DNA from: Trileptium ribeirensis
Taxonomy: Eukaryota; Nematoda; Enoplea; Enoplida; Thoracostomopsidae
Reading direction: 5' to 3'
Length of the DNA stretch: 64,000 bases
Assembly: GCA_030248225.1 (NCBI GenBank)
Contig: JASANE010028421.1
Coordinates: forward strand, 1-64,000
In this document: piece by piece, positions 1-12,943 of the stretch
Layout of the letters: every line of letters begins with the position of its first letter
Numbering within the stretch: the first letter of the stretch is position 1
Notes under the pieces: model-generated
Seen by the model: the letters and a program-made list of their open reading frames with translations, nothing else
Told to the model about the DNA's origin: nothing
Databases searched by the model: none
Program-made: the position numbers and the translations under genes

Positions 1-1682
1 TGCTAATAGTTATAAAGTTATTAACGAATAACCCCATAAAACGATTAGCTGATGTAATCATAACATATCTAATTAACGTGGACTAATTTGAGTAGAAGAT
101 ATGAAATCAGGGTAGTTTAAAACCTATAGTTATATATTTTGGTCGTAATAGATATATAGTTATTACAATACCTTCAATTTTTTTATTTAAACCATCATAG
201 CAAACAAGTGATATTCCACACCCTCACGATCGTTCCGTAATATTATAGTTAAGTTTTGTTATCGATTATAGCACTAAGCGCACCCCACACATGGATTACT
301 TATACCCCACATAGACACCCCACACAAAAAACAAATGTTTTCAAAACTATAGAACCATGATGAAACACCTACTACAGATTCTTAATTTTTAAATCATTGG
401 GTGAGACTTAAAAGATACTCTTTTCAGAGCATAGGTACGCAATGGGTCATAGTTGAGTAGCCACTCACTATCTATAATATACTAATATCTTTAAAAGATT
501 AATCAAAATCAATCGTTGCGAGTTGCATCAGAAAGTATATTTTTAGCGAATGTAGAAGCTTTGTTATTTAACTTAACAATTGATGATCCTTGTATGGAAC
601 AAACTAGGTATCTGGTATTATCATCTATTCGATACTAAACGACTTACTACATGCTAGTTGTTAATATTCAAATATGATGCCATTTTTGCAATTATTTTAA
701 CTTTATTTAATATTAATCTATTTATACATCATAGGAGAGAAAAACACAGCCGCTGAAACTCAATGGTTATATATCCATCTATACGTATGCAGTTTCCATA
801 GAAACACATCTGTTAATTTTCAGAGATATAGCATAAATATATAGTATATATATATACATATATATATATATATGTATACTCATCTGTCACCCCACTTCCC
901 CCACCACTGTGTGGGGGGTGCAAAACCCGGGTTTTCTATCTACTAAAGTGTATAACCAGGAGTGCATGCGATCTCATCTGTGCCACTGCTTTGAGGCGAA
1001 ATTAATCACGCCATTTGATGGAATCATTTGGGAAGTATATGATGTGCCGGAATACCAGTACATCTGTGTTAAAGCTGTATGACTGTTTGCTTATTGTTAC
1101 GTTGTTTCGTGTTACGTTACACACCACAATTTAAAACTGTAAAAATTTATCATAAATGTAGATAAAATATGATGAGGGGACAGAATATAATGGGGGACAA
1201 AATATCATGAGGGGACAAAATATAATACCTTATGGGGGACAGAATATAATGGGGGACAAAATATAATACGACACCGGCAGTTGTGAATTATCGTGATCTT
1301 TATTTTGATCAATACATATACCTAGAACGAACTCACCGAGATTCGTATTCTGACCTTACAAGTTTGCACTCATTATCGAAAGCGGGTACAAGTTAAGCTG
1401 GGGTGTAGCGTTATACTCATAAGAGAACAGCTTAATGCGGGAAGTTCGGTAGGCGGTAGTCCCCTGACTTAGTATATTGTGGTACGATGCAAAATTTCGT
1501 AAAACTTCAACTATACACAAAAATCGGCAATTTAAGCAATGATCATATCAGTCGTAAAATCCAACTGACTGCAGCGACCTCAATCGATTCATTCTCACAT
1601 TGTCAAGGGTAATAATTGGATTATTGAAGTTTATGATAAATTGATGACATATATGACCAAATAAATACAACAGCTAAATAAG
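1..1682. other. Non-coding stretch with simple repeats
   Basis: No gene is visible. It contains a CACCCCACAC-type repeat near 280-330, a TA-rich microsatellite (about 838-880) and a short tandem array at 1165-1268. The remainder is AT-rich without recognised structure. Confidence 0.6.
1165..1268 (+). repeat. Short tandem array GGGGACAAAATATAAT
   Basis: Five imperfect copies of a GGGGACA(A/G)AATATAAT unit run head to tail, alternating ATGAGGGGACA and ATGGGGGACA forms. There is no coding potential. It is a minisatellite-like array. Confidence 0.75.
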
Positions 1683-1692
1683 CCGAGCTATG

Positions 1693-2240
1693 GATTCTTT
1701 TCCATTATCCCCCCCAGCCAAATGGTCAGATTCTGGAAATTATTTTCTGTGATCCTCGAGACCTCTCCCCTGATCATTTCAACAAAAAAAATCGTTTTAA
1801 AATTTTAGATTTTTTCGGGTCCTAAGGGTCTCCCTTGTGAAGCAAAAAAAATTAAAAATTTAGTTTTACCCTCCGTTCGCCGCAGCTTGACGAGCTGGAT
1901 AGAATGGTGTTATTTTTAACGAAATCCGATATCCAGATCCTAAGTTATGGCCAGAAACTGTTCAATGACTGAGCCTCTCAGCCTCCGATAGTTTTTGGCC
2001 ATAACATAGGATCCGGTTACCGGATCTCGTATTCGATCCAGCTCGTCAAGCTGCGTCGAATGGTGAAACTTCAATTTTTAAGAAGAAATGTTTTGGGGTT
2101 CCCAAGGGGGGCCCGAAGAAAATCTAAAATTTTAAAAATTCGATTTTTTGGTTGAAATGATCAGGGGAGGTTTCGAGGATCACAAAAAAGAATCTGACCA
2201 TTTTTGGGCAAACGCGGGCTGGGGTGATAATAGAAAAGAA
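1693..2240. mobile_element. Foldback element (548 bp palindrome) with 10-bp duplication
   Basis: The two halves are near inverse complements: for example GACGAGCTGGATAGAATGG on the left matches the complement of CATTCGACGCAGCTTG on the right, and TGGCCAGAAACTGT matches the complement of ATAGTTTTTGGCCATAAC. Only a short loop around 1960-1985 is unpaired. The element is flanked by the direct repeat CCGAGCTATG (1683-1692 and 2241-2250), as expected for a target-site duplication of 9-10 bp. The small frame at 2148-2363 is a by-product of the arm. Confidence 0.75.
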
Positions 2241-2250
2241 CCGAGCTATG

Positions 2251-3273
2251 TACAAAACCAATTAACTTGTATTTTATATAAATATAGTGATTATACATTG
2301 ATGCAATTAATTTTTTACCTAAAAGCAAAACGTTTACTCAAAAGATTAACACCAGTTGAGTGAGTGCAAATAAGATATATTATGTGATTAAGCAATCTGG
2401 GTACAAATCCTAACGTCAATTAAAGGTGTATGCATACACTTTATCGGGGCCCTACATAGTCGCGCTAACACCCCAGCTCCAAAACTTCCATCATAAAATA
2501 TTTTCGAATGTTTGCACAACGCAAAGATAAAGGTTCACATACACAAACGCTATGTCGGAGATTCCACATATCGTGAAGGTCTCAACGAGGACAAATATAT
2601 TTCACAAATTTGCTGGATTTCCATCTACACTTGTGCAAATAAAGAAAAAATTAATTTACTCGCCAATCGCCGCCGCCGCGTGATGCGACACAGCCTATAT
2701 AGTGCAATTGTATATGAGCCTGTTTGAGAATTGTATACCTGGGTACAGGTAACATGAAAAAATATTGAGATTACACGTTAAACAGGAGAAACTATTACCA
2801 TTACAATAAAAATTCTCTCTTGCTCATGAAATTATTACACATTATAATTGGCCCTAAAAACAACTGAAAGAACAAAATGTATTTCGGTGGACCAAATGTA
2901 ACTGGTCAGCGGCTTATCCAAACGGATACCAAATCTGGCGACACATGGGTGGTCCTTGCTACATCAACCAGAGGTGTGCGCGTGCAAAATTTTTTAGCAA
3001 CCGCATACCGGCGGATACTAAAGGCATGCCCAATGCCACTATCCGCACCCACGGGTCTCATGGAATTTTTTCAGGTCGGGGAAGCCCGCAACTTGTAGAC
3101 CTATATCGCGGGCTTTGGAAGTTGCTACTATTGACTTTAAACTATACTTCTGCATTTAGCTTCAATAGCTAATACTTCGCCACAGGCATTGGCTGCACAG
3201 GCCACATCACCAAGAAACTGACCCACTTTCTTCTTCAACATCACTATATCCCAGCCAACCATCCACCCTAAAA
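2251..3273. other. Non-coding stretch, nothing recognised
   Basis: Short frames here (for example 2512-2727, 2877-3098) have no recognisable motif, splice context or neighbouring frame. I see no repeat structure. Confidence 0.5.
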
Positions 3274-3562
3274 GAAAGGGTTTCCGCTAAAGCGCACTGT
3301 TAATTGGTGAGATCGCAGTTACACGATCATTCCCATAGCACCAGGGAGTAACCGCAATTCTGGTTCCGGCGAAAGGGTTTCCGCTAAAGCGCATTAATTT
3401 GGTGAGATCGCAGTTACACGATCATTCCCATAGCACCAGGGAGTAACCGCAATTCTGGTTCCGGCGAAAGGGTTTCCGCTAAAGCGCATTGTTAATTGGT
3501 GAGATCGCAGTTACACGATCATTCCCATAGCACCAGGGAGTAACCGCAATTCTGGTTCCGGC
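3274..3562. repeat. Three tandem ~96-bp units carrying a hAT end
   Basis: Units start at about 3274, 3371 and 3466 (spacing 97, 95, 97 bp). Each contains GGGTTTCCGCTAAAGCGCA, then the 8-bp sequence CATAGCAC, then the terminus CAGGGAGTAACCGCAATTCT of the hAT element that starts at 3534. The last unit merges into that element, so its flank and tip have been copied twice. Confidence 0.85.
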
Positions 3563-4216
3563 GAAAGACAAAACCGTACCGGAACTAGAATTCCGGTTTA
3601 AAACTTTTATTTGAAATTTTCCAAATTTTTGCTTCGTTTGTGGCCCAAACATATGTGTAACATATAACACACAATCATCAAGTTCCAATACAACCAAACA
3701 ACAGAAAATAGCTGACGGACACTGGTTGCCCAGCGGTAGCCTAAACAATGTCTCTGACCACTAATCAGAAAATTATAGTTACCTTCCTTTTTTCCTTTAG
3801 ACCATATAAACCAATAATTTCAAGTTACTTACAGAGTAACATGTAACAAACTTATTTGTAGTAAAGGGACGCGATTGGAGGCATAGCGAAAGTGTTTAAT
3901 CTACGCTCCATACAAGCACGTTTTGTTACATACACATTCAGTTTGACGCAATTTACGCAAAGCTGTATAGTGAAAGGCACTTTTTTTTGCTCTGGGGCTC
4001 CAAAAAATCAACATAATCATCGATAAATAAACATCATTAGCTTCCTTAGTCTCTACAAAGTTCCAGAGAGGCAATAATACCATCGTAATACATTAAGTTT
4101 AATGTAAAAGTTATTTTTAATACATATTAGGTCCACCGTACCTTCATTTCTTCCGTCATCCTTTTTACCATATATATAAGTTTCGAAGACCAGGTTCCGG
4201 TTCCGGTTATTCTCTG
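3534..4216 (-). mobile_element. Non-autonomous hAT element, 683 bp, copy 1
   Basis: It begins CAGGGAGTAACC and ends GGTTATTCTCTG. The ends are flanked by a perfect 8-bp duplication, CATAGCAC (3526-3533 and 4217-4224), which is the hAT signature. The interior matches the other family members in reverse orientation (GTAAAGGGACGCGATTGGAG; TTTACGCAA...GTATAGTGAAAGGCA). It is shorter than the 1.2-kb members, so it is an internal-deletion copy. No transposase frame is present. Confidence 0.85.
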
Positions 4217-4224
4217 CATAGCAC

Positions 4225-5446
4225 CGATTCCACAAACCATTTAATTTTTAGGACAAGTACCCACTAACGGAAATGCCCCATCCATTGTTTAAACAGCGCC
4301 CAGAAATGATCAATATAGTCATTTCGACGGTAACGCTCACTGCCCAATAAAGGCAACTAAGAAGTGTGGCAAGTAGACAAATTCACATTTTCGACAGCTT
4401 TCACTTAAAACATCCTGCAAGTTTTCAGTGCATTGCTCACTAAATAGAACCACGATGTCTAACTATACGGCGTTACTTAGTCATTTCGACAATATGGGTT
4501 GCTGCAGAACATGTACGATTGTGACAGTTCCGGATACCCCACTACCCCCCCCCCGAGTATGCCCACTGCTCGCGGGCTCAAGATTTCAGCCCGTATCCGG
4601 CCGGGACCACGGTTACCCGTACCTGCGCACAGCTCTGACTTTGACCACTGCGTAATATTCCATTGATAACATACATCCCACAGTAACAAAAGGTATTTGT
4701 ACTAAGATTCTCCCGTATATATACTTGGCACAAACGGCCACCATAAAACCATTACAGCTATTATATATTAGATGCTCTATATTTCAAATCCATGCGTACA
4801 GAGTGAAGCGAAATATGTACAGTCGTTGTACTTAGTTCTTTTAAAACTAATAAAAAGGCTAAAACAAAAGGCGTTAATATATACTGTAATATAATATCAG
4901 ACGGCATAAACTGAACACGACTAAGCACTACGGTGAAAATAAGCGGCTTTTCATTGGCGCTTCAAGCTTAAACAAAGACATAGCAACAGAGAATTAGGAC
5001 GGCCGAATTGCTGCGTCGGACAAAGGATACTTTTTCGTATAAGCTTCTCTGTACACAAACATTTCGATATCGTACAGAAGAAAATGTCTTTTTTTGAACA
5101 GTTGCTGCCACGCCAAAAAACTGTTATTTCTAGTCGCAACACGGTTGCGTTGAAACTGTAGGTTCAAGCTTTCGAAGTGCTTAGGAATCGGCCATCAATT
5201 TTCCTTCAAACGTTTGTACACAGAGCCATCTGAAATAGCGCTTCCATAATACATATAACGTATCATATCAGTATTAGAACCATACGGAGAGTGAATAATA
5301 CACATGGTTATCCGCACCATTATATTCACAGCATGCTATACGAGGCCGATCTATATAGTATAATGTACATACAGAATCGTTTGTAGAGTCCTGTTTACTA
5401 TCTTAATGGACGCATATCACAGAGTGGCTCCTTCACATGATCGGTG
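4225..5446. other. Non-coding stretch with a poly-C run
   Basis: A C-run at 4544-4554 lies in a modestly GC-richer patch (4520-4650). Otherwise the sequence is AT-rich without recognised features, and the small frames on both strands look random. Confidence 0.5.
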
Positions 5447-5789
5447 AAAAATATATTATAGAGTTGCTGTATGCGTAAGTAAATAATTATATGTATACAG
5501 CAAATAAGAACGCATTATATAATATATGAGAGTATACACAAAGTCATAATCTAGCTGGTGTCATGGCCATCCTCCAGTAGCCTGCCACTACGCTCATCGT
5601 ACCCCGGATAGGCCTCTAAAAATATATTATAGAGTTGCTGTATGCGTAAGTAAATAATTAAATGTATACAGCAAATAAGAACGCATTATATACTATATGA
5701 GAGTATACACAAAGTCATAATCTAGCTGGTGTAATGGCCATCCTCCAGTAACCTGCCACTACGCTCATCGTACCCCGAATAGGCCTCTA
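5447..5789 (+). repeat. 171-bp tandem duplication
   Basis: Two head-to-tail copies start at 5447 and 5618 with AAAAATATATTATAGAGTTG and run to GGCCTCTAAA. Only a few substitutions separate them (for example AATTATATG versus AATTAAATG), so the duplication is recent. Confidence 0.9.
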
Positions 5790-8490
5790 AATACGAAATT
5801 AATCTCGTAAAGCCACTTAGCTCAGGATATTTCTGTTGTGTATTTAAGATAAGCACAAGGATTCATATGAGTAAAATGTGTATCAGCCATACTTCGAATC
5901 ACACTTTTATGCAGCAAAGCGCCGATATTTTATATATGCAATTTTTGTTTCACTATTACCTGTGAGTATGATCTACCAACATTGCGCAAAAACATCGTTC
6001 TATAATTTATGGTTACTTTTATGTTAGTTTTTATGATGTTTTAAAATTGTGTAAAGGTTTAACTTTTAAAGACATATAAATACGTACTAGCTAGGTGTAA
6101 ATAATTACAATAATTGATTCACCAATCGATTGGTCAACCAATAATTGATGAACAGCCAACTAATTCTTTAAAGTTCCTGTTTATGACGCTTACTAAAATA
6201 TCTCAAAGCAATAACCCAGAAACCCGTAACTTTGGCTCACCAAAGCTCACCATACATTGGTATATGCGTATTTTAAATAAAGTTTATAATGATTTCAGGA
6301 TAAGAATATGAGATTCATCAAGATCATTATATAAAAGCAACGGGCTTGCAGCGGTCTATTAGGACCATATCACCCTCTGGTTTTTTTGGGGCCGGGGTTA
6401 CCATATACTTTTGCGGGTAACAGTCTTATGGAGAAAATTTGTAAATATCCTCCCTCATTTTTGAGAGATGGCAGACGAAACCCCTCAAAACAAGTGGGTT
6501 GTCGAGGAAACAATTTTTCAAACGATCCTCCAAAACTGGCGAATCGGGATGGGGACGCGACCAAAATTTTTTTCTCCCAAGACAGGTGGTAACTCCACAG
6601 AACCGGTAGCAATTATGATTGCAAAAATCAACTAAATTTGAAAAATGTAGTCGAAAATTCGACGCCTTTATATATTTTGAAGTTTTTCTAACATAACGCA
6701 GCTATATTCATTAATTTTGCACAAAGCTAGAGTTTCACAGAAAGCGTCTAAGAAAAAGTACTTGGCGCAATATATATTTCCTAAGAGTCACAAATCCGAA
6801 AATACCAGAAAATGTTTTGAGACGGAGCAAGCGAAGCGAGCGGAGTTTCTCTGAGGGCGTTAGGGGGAAAATCGTGAGAATCTATTGTCTGGCGCTGTCA
6901 TCTATGATGGACAGATTTCGACAATTTTTTCTGTTCGATAACAAAAGTGATGACGATGTGCCCTTCAGCTGAATCCGAACATCTCCGACGCCATTTTCAG
7001 TGTCAAAATGGCAAAAAAACAGGTTTTTTAAGTGTTTTAGCGAAATCTACCTATACGGGTACTAGTGCTTCGTAGCCCATATCTCGCGGCACAGGCTTCA
7101 CGTAGACAAACGAGAATCCGATCATCAAAATCTACAATTTTGCTGACCGCGCCTTTTTGTGGGACCACTACGTGGGCCGCCGTTTCCCCGAATATTGTTC
7201 GTCGACCCTTTGCCAGAAATAGAGATGTTTTGAATTGGTTACGTAGTGTGTACAGGCATCAAGTATTATCTATAGGTTTTCCGGTAGGCTGAGCCGATGG
7301 TTTGGTTATCTAAAGACCAGCACAAATACTTGATGCGTTGTCAGATGTTTTCGATGGGTTAACAGTCGACGAGGTTTTAGGATTTTCAATGGGTTCAGGG
7401 TTCATGAGGTTTTGGGGTGCTATATGCAAACACAGCTTGTTACGGTGCTCGCCCAAAATATTCAAACGTATGAATAAAAATGCCCGAAAATTACTATTTC
7501 TCCAATTCTGTTCACCAGAATGTTCGTTATGATAACACCCCGAGACTTGTCTGCGTCACCTTACCACGGAAGCGAAGAGAACGCAACTACTTAAAAACAT
7601 GACAATTTTAAGAGTCCAAACTGAACTTCTTGTGTTACCTTCAAAATCCTAGAAAACTACTGCAGAAATACATTAAAGTCGACAAAACGGCCAATTTCAG
7701 CATATTTAAAACCACAGCCCCACCTTACCAATCGATAAAAAATCAGAAATACACTTCTTACAAGAAAATTTAGTCGTTTTTCACATATTGTTGCCCTGCG
7801 GCTGCTTCACGCAGACGCCATTGTTTTAGTCGTATTCAGTTACTACAGAAACATAAAACCAGCTGTCTATGCACATACAACAGAAAAATTGAAAGAAAAA
7901 AGTAAAAAAAATTTGGCGATTTTTGTTGCTTAACCGGACAGCTTTCGGTTCTGTAACGTTCCAGAAAGGTAATACAGACAAAATACTTTCAGAATAATAA
8001 AACCAGCGTGCGTAACACATTAAATTCATCAGTAAGCTCATAATTCACCTTCAAAAAGATAGTCTGTAAAAACGTTGAAAAGTTCACATGTTGTAGGATT
8101 GAAAAATTCGCTTTTTGTATGATAAACTTTCGTTCGCAGTTCGAAAACAGCAAGTCCGGTCAAAATATTGCAGTGGAAAATTGTGGCACTTTTTGTTCTC
8201 ACTCCATTTTTTGAAGCCACAGCCTCTAACAGGAGTTATAACATAGGTTACCATATCTACCAAAATCTGAATGTTTCTTAATTTTTCGGGACTGAGAGAT
8301 TTTAAGCAAAAATTCGTTGCGGCAGGGCAAACACAAAATCTCAATAAATGCAGTAGCGAATCAAATGAGTTGTGAAAACTCTTCATCCCGTTTGTGATGG
8401 GATATGTGTTCCAGACAGAAATTTCTAAACAGTGCTATGTATATTTGAGATATCTCCACCCGTTACACTCCAACGTTTCAACATAGATTG
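5790..8490. other. Non-coding region
   Basis: No supportable gene. Two small features stand out: a GAGCGAAGCGAGC-type string near 6825-6845, also seen at the edges of the 13.4-kb and 42.0-kb repeats, and a 12-bp inverted repeat GCATCAAGTATT / AATACTTGATGC (about 7257 and 7328). Short frames at 7065-7532 and 7826-8386 lack recognisable motifs. Confidence 0.45.
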
Positions 8491-9598
8491 CAGAACGTAG
8501 TAAAGCATAGGTACACCTACGCCTTTTGCATGCACAGCCAATCAGCTCTCGATAGCATACGTCGATATGCTATACGTGACTATCATACAATACCGCAAAG
8601 CTAGATAAGACTAACACCGCAATGAGTTTTCCATGCCCGAAAACCCCCAAGTCAAACTTTTCTGCCGCCCAGGACGTCAGAACAAATTTTCTAATTTTGG
8701 GACGAGGAGCCATGAGGGTGGCATACTTCTAACCCCATAACTCCAAAACCGGAGCCTTAATCGAAAAACAAAAAAGTGGCATCGGCATTTATCATTTTAC
8801 TACGAAATCCAACTCAGAGAAAAAATTCGAAAGTTACGATAGAGGGTGCCATACCTCAAACCCCATAACTCCAAAACCGGAGCCTTAATCGAAAAACCAA
8901 AATAGAGGCATCGGCACTTATCATTTTACTATGAAATAAAACCAACCAGAGAAAGAAATTAGAATGTTAAGATAAAAATAACTTTGCTTCCTTCCGTGAA
9001 GGGTACTAAAAACCCTCATTTTGACCTCTGACCCCGAACCATCGGGCGTCATACCCCGTACGCATGGGTCGCAGAGCAAAACCGACACCGGCAATGAGTT
9101 TCCCATGCCGCCCAAGTACGTCATTCCCATGTAAAACTTATCAGCCGCCCAAGACGTCAGAACAAATTTTCAAACTTTGGGTCGATGAACCATTGGGGCG
9201 CCACACCCCCGTACCTCAAACCCCATAAATCCAGAACCAGAGCCTTAATCAAAAAAGAAAAAAGAGGCATCCGCATTAATCATTTTACTATGAAATAAAA
9301 CCATCCAGAGAAAAAAATTCGATAGTTAGGATAAAAATAACCTTACTTCCGTGAAGGTACTAAAATGGGATAAAATAGGGTCAAATAAATCCACATTTTG
9401 ACCCCTGACCCCGGAACCAGAACCCAAATCAAAAAACGCTCGAGGATGTACAGAGTAAATCAGCTATACCGGTTCGAATGAGCCCAAGATCATGAAAATC
9501 GGTTCAGGCGTTCTCGAGTTATGGCCAATCACACACACGGAATTTAAAAGATTTCACCCCTGCAACACACAATATCCCCTACGCTTCACTACGTTCTG
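8491..9598. repeat. Dispersed repeat with inverted termini, at the 3' end of the four-TM gene
   Basis: The left end reads CAGAACGTAGTAAAGC and the right end is its near complement (GCTTCACTACGTTCTG). Both ends and much of the interior recur at 16142-17441. The interior has direct repeats: a block containing CCCCATAACTCCAAAACCGG is seen near 8733 and 8862, with a diverged copy near 9222, and a block containing GGACGTCAGAACAAATTTTC is at about 8670 and 9150. No protein is visible, so it looks like a non-autonomous element. I could not find a target-site duplication. It overlaps the end of exon 4 and would supply the 3' UTR. Confidence 0.65.
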
Positions 9599-11070
9599 AC
9601 AACCCATCAGAAAAATCAGGTCTGAAAAGCTTACTTCCAAGATCGGATACTTCATTGATTTCGGTTATGGCAGCCGCCGCAGCTGAAGCAAATGCTCCGG
9701 TAAGAAATGCTGTAGAACCTGAAGTGCCGTGGACTCCCACTAAATTTTCGCGCGACGACGAATTGCTCGTTGTTTGTGATGAGCCTGAGTTGCTGTTTCC
9801 GTTTAAAGTCACTGCATAATCCCGATGCTCATTGAAGCTACTACTGTGATTGTTATCTTTGCTACCAATGGTCGAGAAAATAGTACCGTCAATATTTTTT
9901 ACAACACCTATCTGTTGTGAGTCATATCTGCTGCAGCTGCCATCACTGTTCGTGATATTATTGTTAGTGACGCGTCCCGTGCCTGACTCGCTATGACAGT
10001 CTCCTTCTGATACATAGAAGAGTTGTTTATGTCTGGCTTGTAGTTTTCGATCAGACTGAGATGAAATTGGTGGTGGTAACGCTTGACAAAGTTGGTTTGG
10101 GCCTGTGTTGCTGCTGCTATTGTTGCTAGGCTTGACTGGATTTATGCTGAATATGTTTGCTGAAGCTGACGTGTGAAACTCATTGGTCGGCTGCGGTTGC
10201 ATGGGCATACAATTTGCGGTCACAAATGACGTACAGCCAGGTGTGCCCTGAACAATTATATCGGTGCCGCCATCGGATTCACGTGGTATAACTTGATAAC
10301 TTACAGCCGGAATACCGGCATTCTGATGATACTGCGCACCGCCATTAAAGATAGGATATGAACCATTGTTGCTTGCGCCGCCTAGAGTCGTCAGACTATT
10401 CGCAGTACAAAAAGAAGAGTCTTGTTGATAGTTTGAAGCTGTATGAAGTGCAAACTCACGAAGATAGCGATAGCACTTAAGCTCGATGATAAAAAACCAT
10501 ATTATGAATCCGAGAACAGCAAGCAGGCAAACAAATATGGTCGCAAATATAACTGTTAAATTGTTTACAGTCTTTTGGGCCTCATCACCGTTGCTGCTGT
10601 GTGAACCTGTTGGCACAACTATTGATGAGTCCTCACCGAAGCCAACATTATGTGATGATTCCATTGATAACAGGCCGTCGCTGAGATCACTATGTAACCC
10701 TGGAGGCTGAGCGCTCGCCCCATTGTCACGAGGCACAATTGTTTTCATATCGAACGGTTGGGGGTTATCCGGAGGGAGATAAGAATCTTCAGCTCCGCCA
10801 GTTGCTGCAACTAGACTAAAAAGCGTCGTAAATCCTAGAAGTCCCAGGATGCTCACAAATAGGGCGATACCTACGGCGCCCATTTGAAATCCTTTCACAA
10901 CAAGGCAGGGAAGTAACCACCCTGGAGCTCGTTTTCGAAGACCAACAAGAACAAGTGCAGCAGATATTCCACCCAAAAGGACTGTGGCAACGCCGCCAAT
11001 CATCATTCCACCCGCTGGGACCGAAAACGCCACCAAGCCGCCAGCGATGATGGCTATGAAGAGCATTATA
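9579..11070 (-). CDS. Exon 4: four membrane segments and C-terminal tail
   Basis: The 1492-bp terminal exon follows the acceptor ACGTTTTAG. Numbered from the ATG at 41286, it encodes residues 590-1085. Hydrophobic stretches lie at about 584-606, 612-633, 650-676 and 760-784, giving a four-pass membrane protein. TM2 and TM3 are joined by a short basic loop (RKRAPGW). The TM3-TM4 loop is about 80 residues, with an NLT sequon at 759. The tail after TM4 starts ELKCYRYLRE, then is about 290 residues rich in Ser, Asn, Gly and Thr with an Ala run. The order of segments and the R/K-R-x-P-G-x-L-L-P-x-L motif before TM3 faintly recall LAPTM or pasiflora-like four-TM proteins, but I cannot assign a family. 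The last codons and TAG stop fall in a repeat terminus. Confidence 0.85.
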
Positions 11071-12810
11071 CTAAAACGTATTATAAAAAATATGGCTTTT
11101 ACATAATTATGTAATATTATATATATGCACAAACTCTACGCTGTATCCACACTGTACAAGTCTAAGGTTTTCTTAGTATATATATATTAAATAGGTATTA
11201 AATATCAATCCAAGAAAGGTATTAGACTGGCGGGAGGGTCGATGAATATTTGAAACGGGCCATGCCCGCCCCAACACTTTTGATTGGAGCAGGTGACTCC
11301 GACATGCGGGGTCAGGCCGAATACTTGCGAGCTTAGGACGCGACACATTTAGGTAATGGTCAAACGCTACAGGCACAACAAATCTACAAAAATTACAGCA
11401 TTTTAAATTAACTTTAGATACATATACTTCATAAATATAAGAAAATATATAGATGGGTCAAAATATTTTTACGGTGGCGACTGTTTGTTACTGTAGACGA
11501 AACTAATATGATAGTGTACAGGACAGTTCAGCAGACTCTAGACCAAATCATTGAGATGTGTTGCACCAACAAAAATGTCAGTAGCATATTCATATATTAA
11601 ATCACTGCTAATCGTGTAACTACAACTAGTTTCTAATAATATGTGTATATGTAACTAGTAAACGTAATAAATTACAAGACGTTTTCGGAGCAATATGCAA
11701 ATTTGATGTCTTATACCATTTTCAGCAGTCCTCTAATTCAACTTTTGTACAAGTTTATGCTGAAAATGCTACGTCGACATACCAAACGAATCAGACATGT
11801 ACCCAGAAGCTTCTCCAAAGTGTTACTGTCACCCGGGCGCACGGACGCTGACACTACGAAACTATACAAATTGCTAGTTTCTGAATCATATTACACTGAA
11901 TTGCACCTTTCTTTGTCTTCTCAAGTATCACCTGACCTGTCCACGCCTTCACAAATTGAGAGATAAAATTCTTTGGAGCACCTATGTTCATTCTCCTTGA
12001 AAATTTTTGACTGGAGAGGCGACAAGATTTTGTTCTAAATGCCACCCATGATAGGTTCAGGCATTTTTGCATGCTAATCAAATATGTTAAGGCATTTAAA
12101 ACACCGTTTAACATTAGCAATAGCAGCAATTAACGCTTACAAACATTTAGTATACAGAAAAGATAGATTATAGGACAATCATAAATTTAGTTGGACATGG
12201 GAAAATTCGACGAACCACCATGGATTTTGAAACCACCATGGCCCCTTCACTGCGGACCGGTCAGCTCATTAAAATGTAATTTTCACGGTAGTTTGGAATT
12301 AACCGACGCAGGTACTTAGTAGTTTATAATAAAGTGTGCAAATAAATTGTTTATAGTAAGTTCGGTTTGCTGGTGAATATTAGTGGATGTGCTATGCAAC
12401 GTTATCAAGTTATGATTTTTCAAGTATATACGAACCAACAATATTTCAATGATTTTTATTCGGTTACAGCAACCTGCAACCATCAGCGTTCGATTATTTT
12501 CTGTTGTACCACGGAATTCCCCATTGTATTCAACTTCTGTGAAGATACTTTGCATCGTTATTAAGTTATTATCACATTAACATTTATCTGATTTGCACAA
12601 TTTATGACACAGCTATGTAACCACAAGCATATGACAATTTTCCATCATTTTCATTACACATTAAGTTCCCCATGTAAAGTTTTACAAAGGGCCTAAGAAG
12701 ATAACCGTCATCACTATTAAGATTTGATTATAGACATTTGTCAAATTTGCAACCCAAATCAGCACAAATTTTTTGTGCAAATAGAAACCAATCTGGGTAG
12801 CAAATCCAGC

Positions 12811-12943
12811 CCAACTAAAATATTAGAAAGCGTTTTTGATCAATATAGCAATAATTTACCATACACCGTAGGCCAACCCAACTAAAATATTACAAAGCGT
12901 TTTTGATCAATATAGCAACAATTTATCATAAACCGTAGGTCAC
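12811..12943 (+). repeat. 67-bp tandem duplication
   Basis: Two copies, starting at 12811 and 12878 with CCAACTAAAATATTA, differ at a handful of positions. They lie in the intron between exons 3 and 4. Confidence 0.85.

Noticed and set aside
1165..1268. CRISPR-like or promoter array
   Set aside because: The repeat is about 16-18 bp with almost no spacer, a plain minisatellite.
3274..3562. CRISPR-like array
   Set aside because: Units are tandem with no unique spacers, and they contain a hAT terminus; the DNA is eukaryotic.
6825..6845. GAGCGAAGCGAGC string as bacterial contamination
   Set aside because: The same string occurs at the edges of repeat R1 within this eukaryotic context, so it is part of a repeat.
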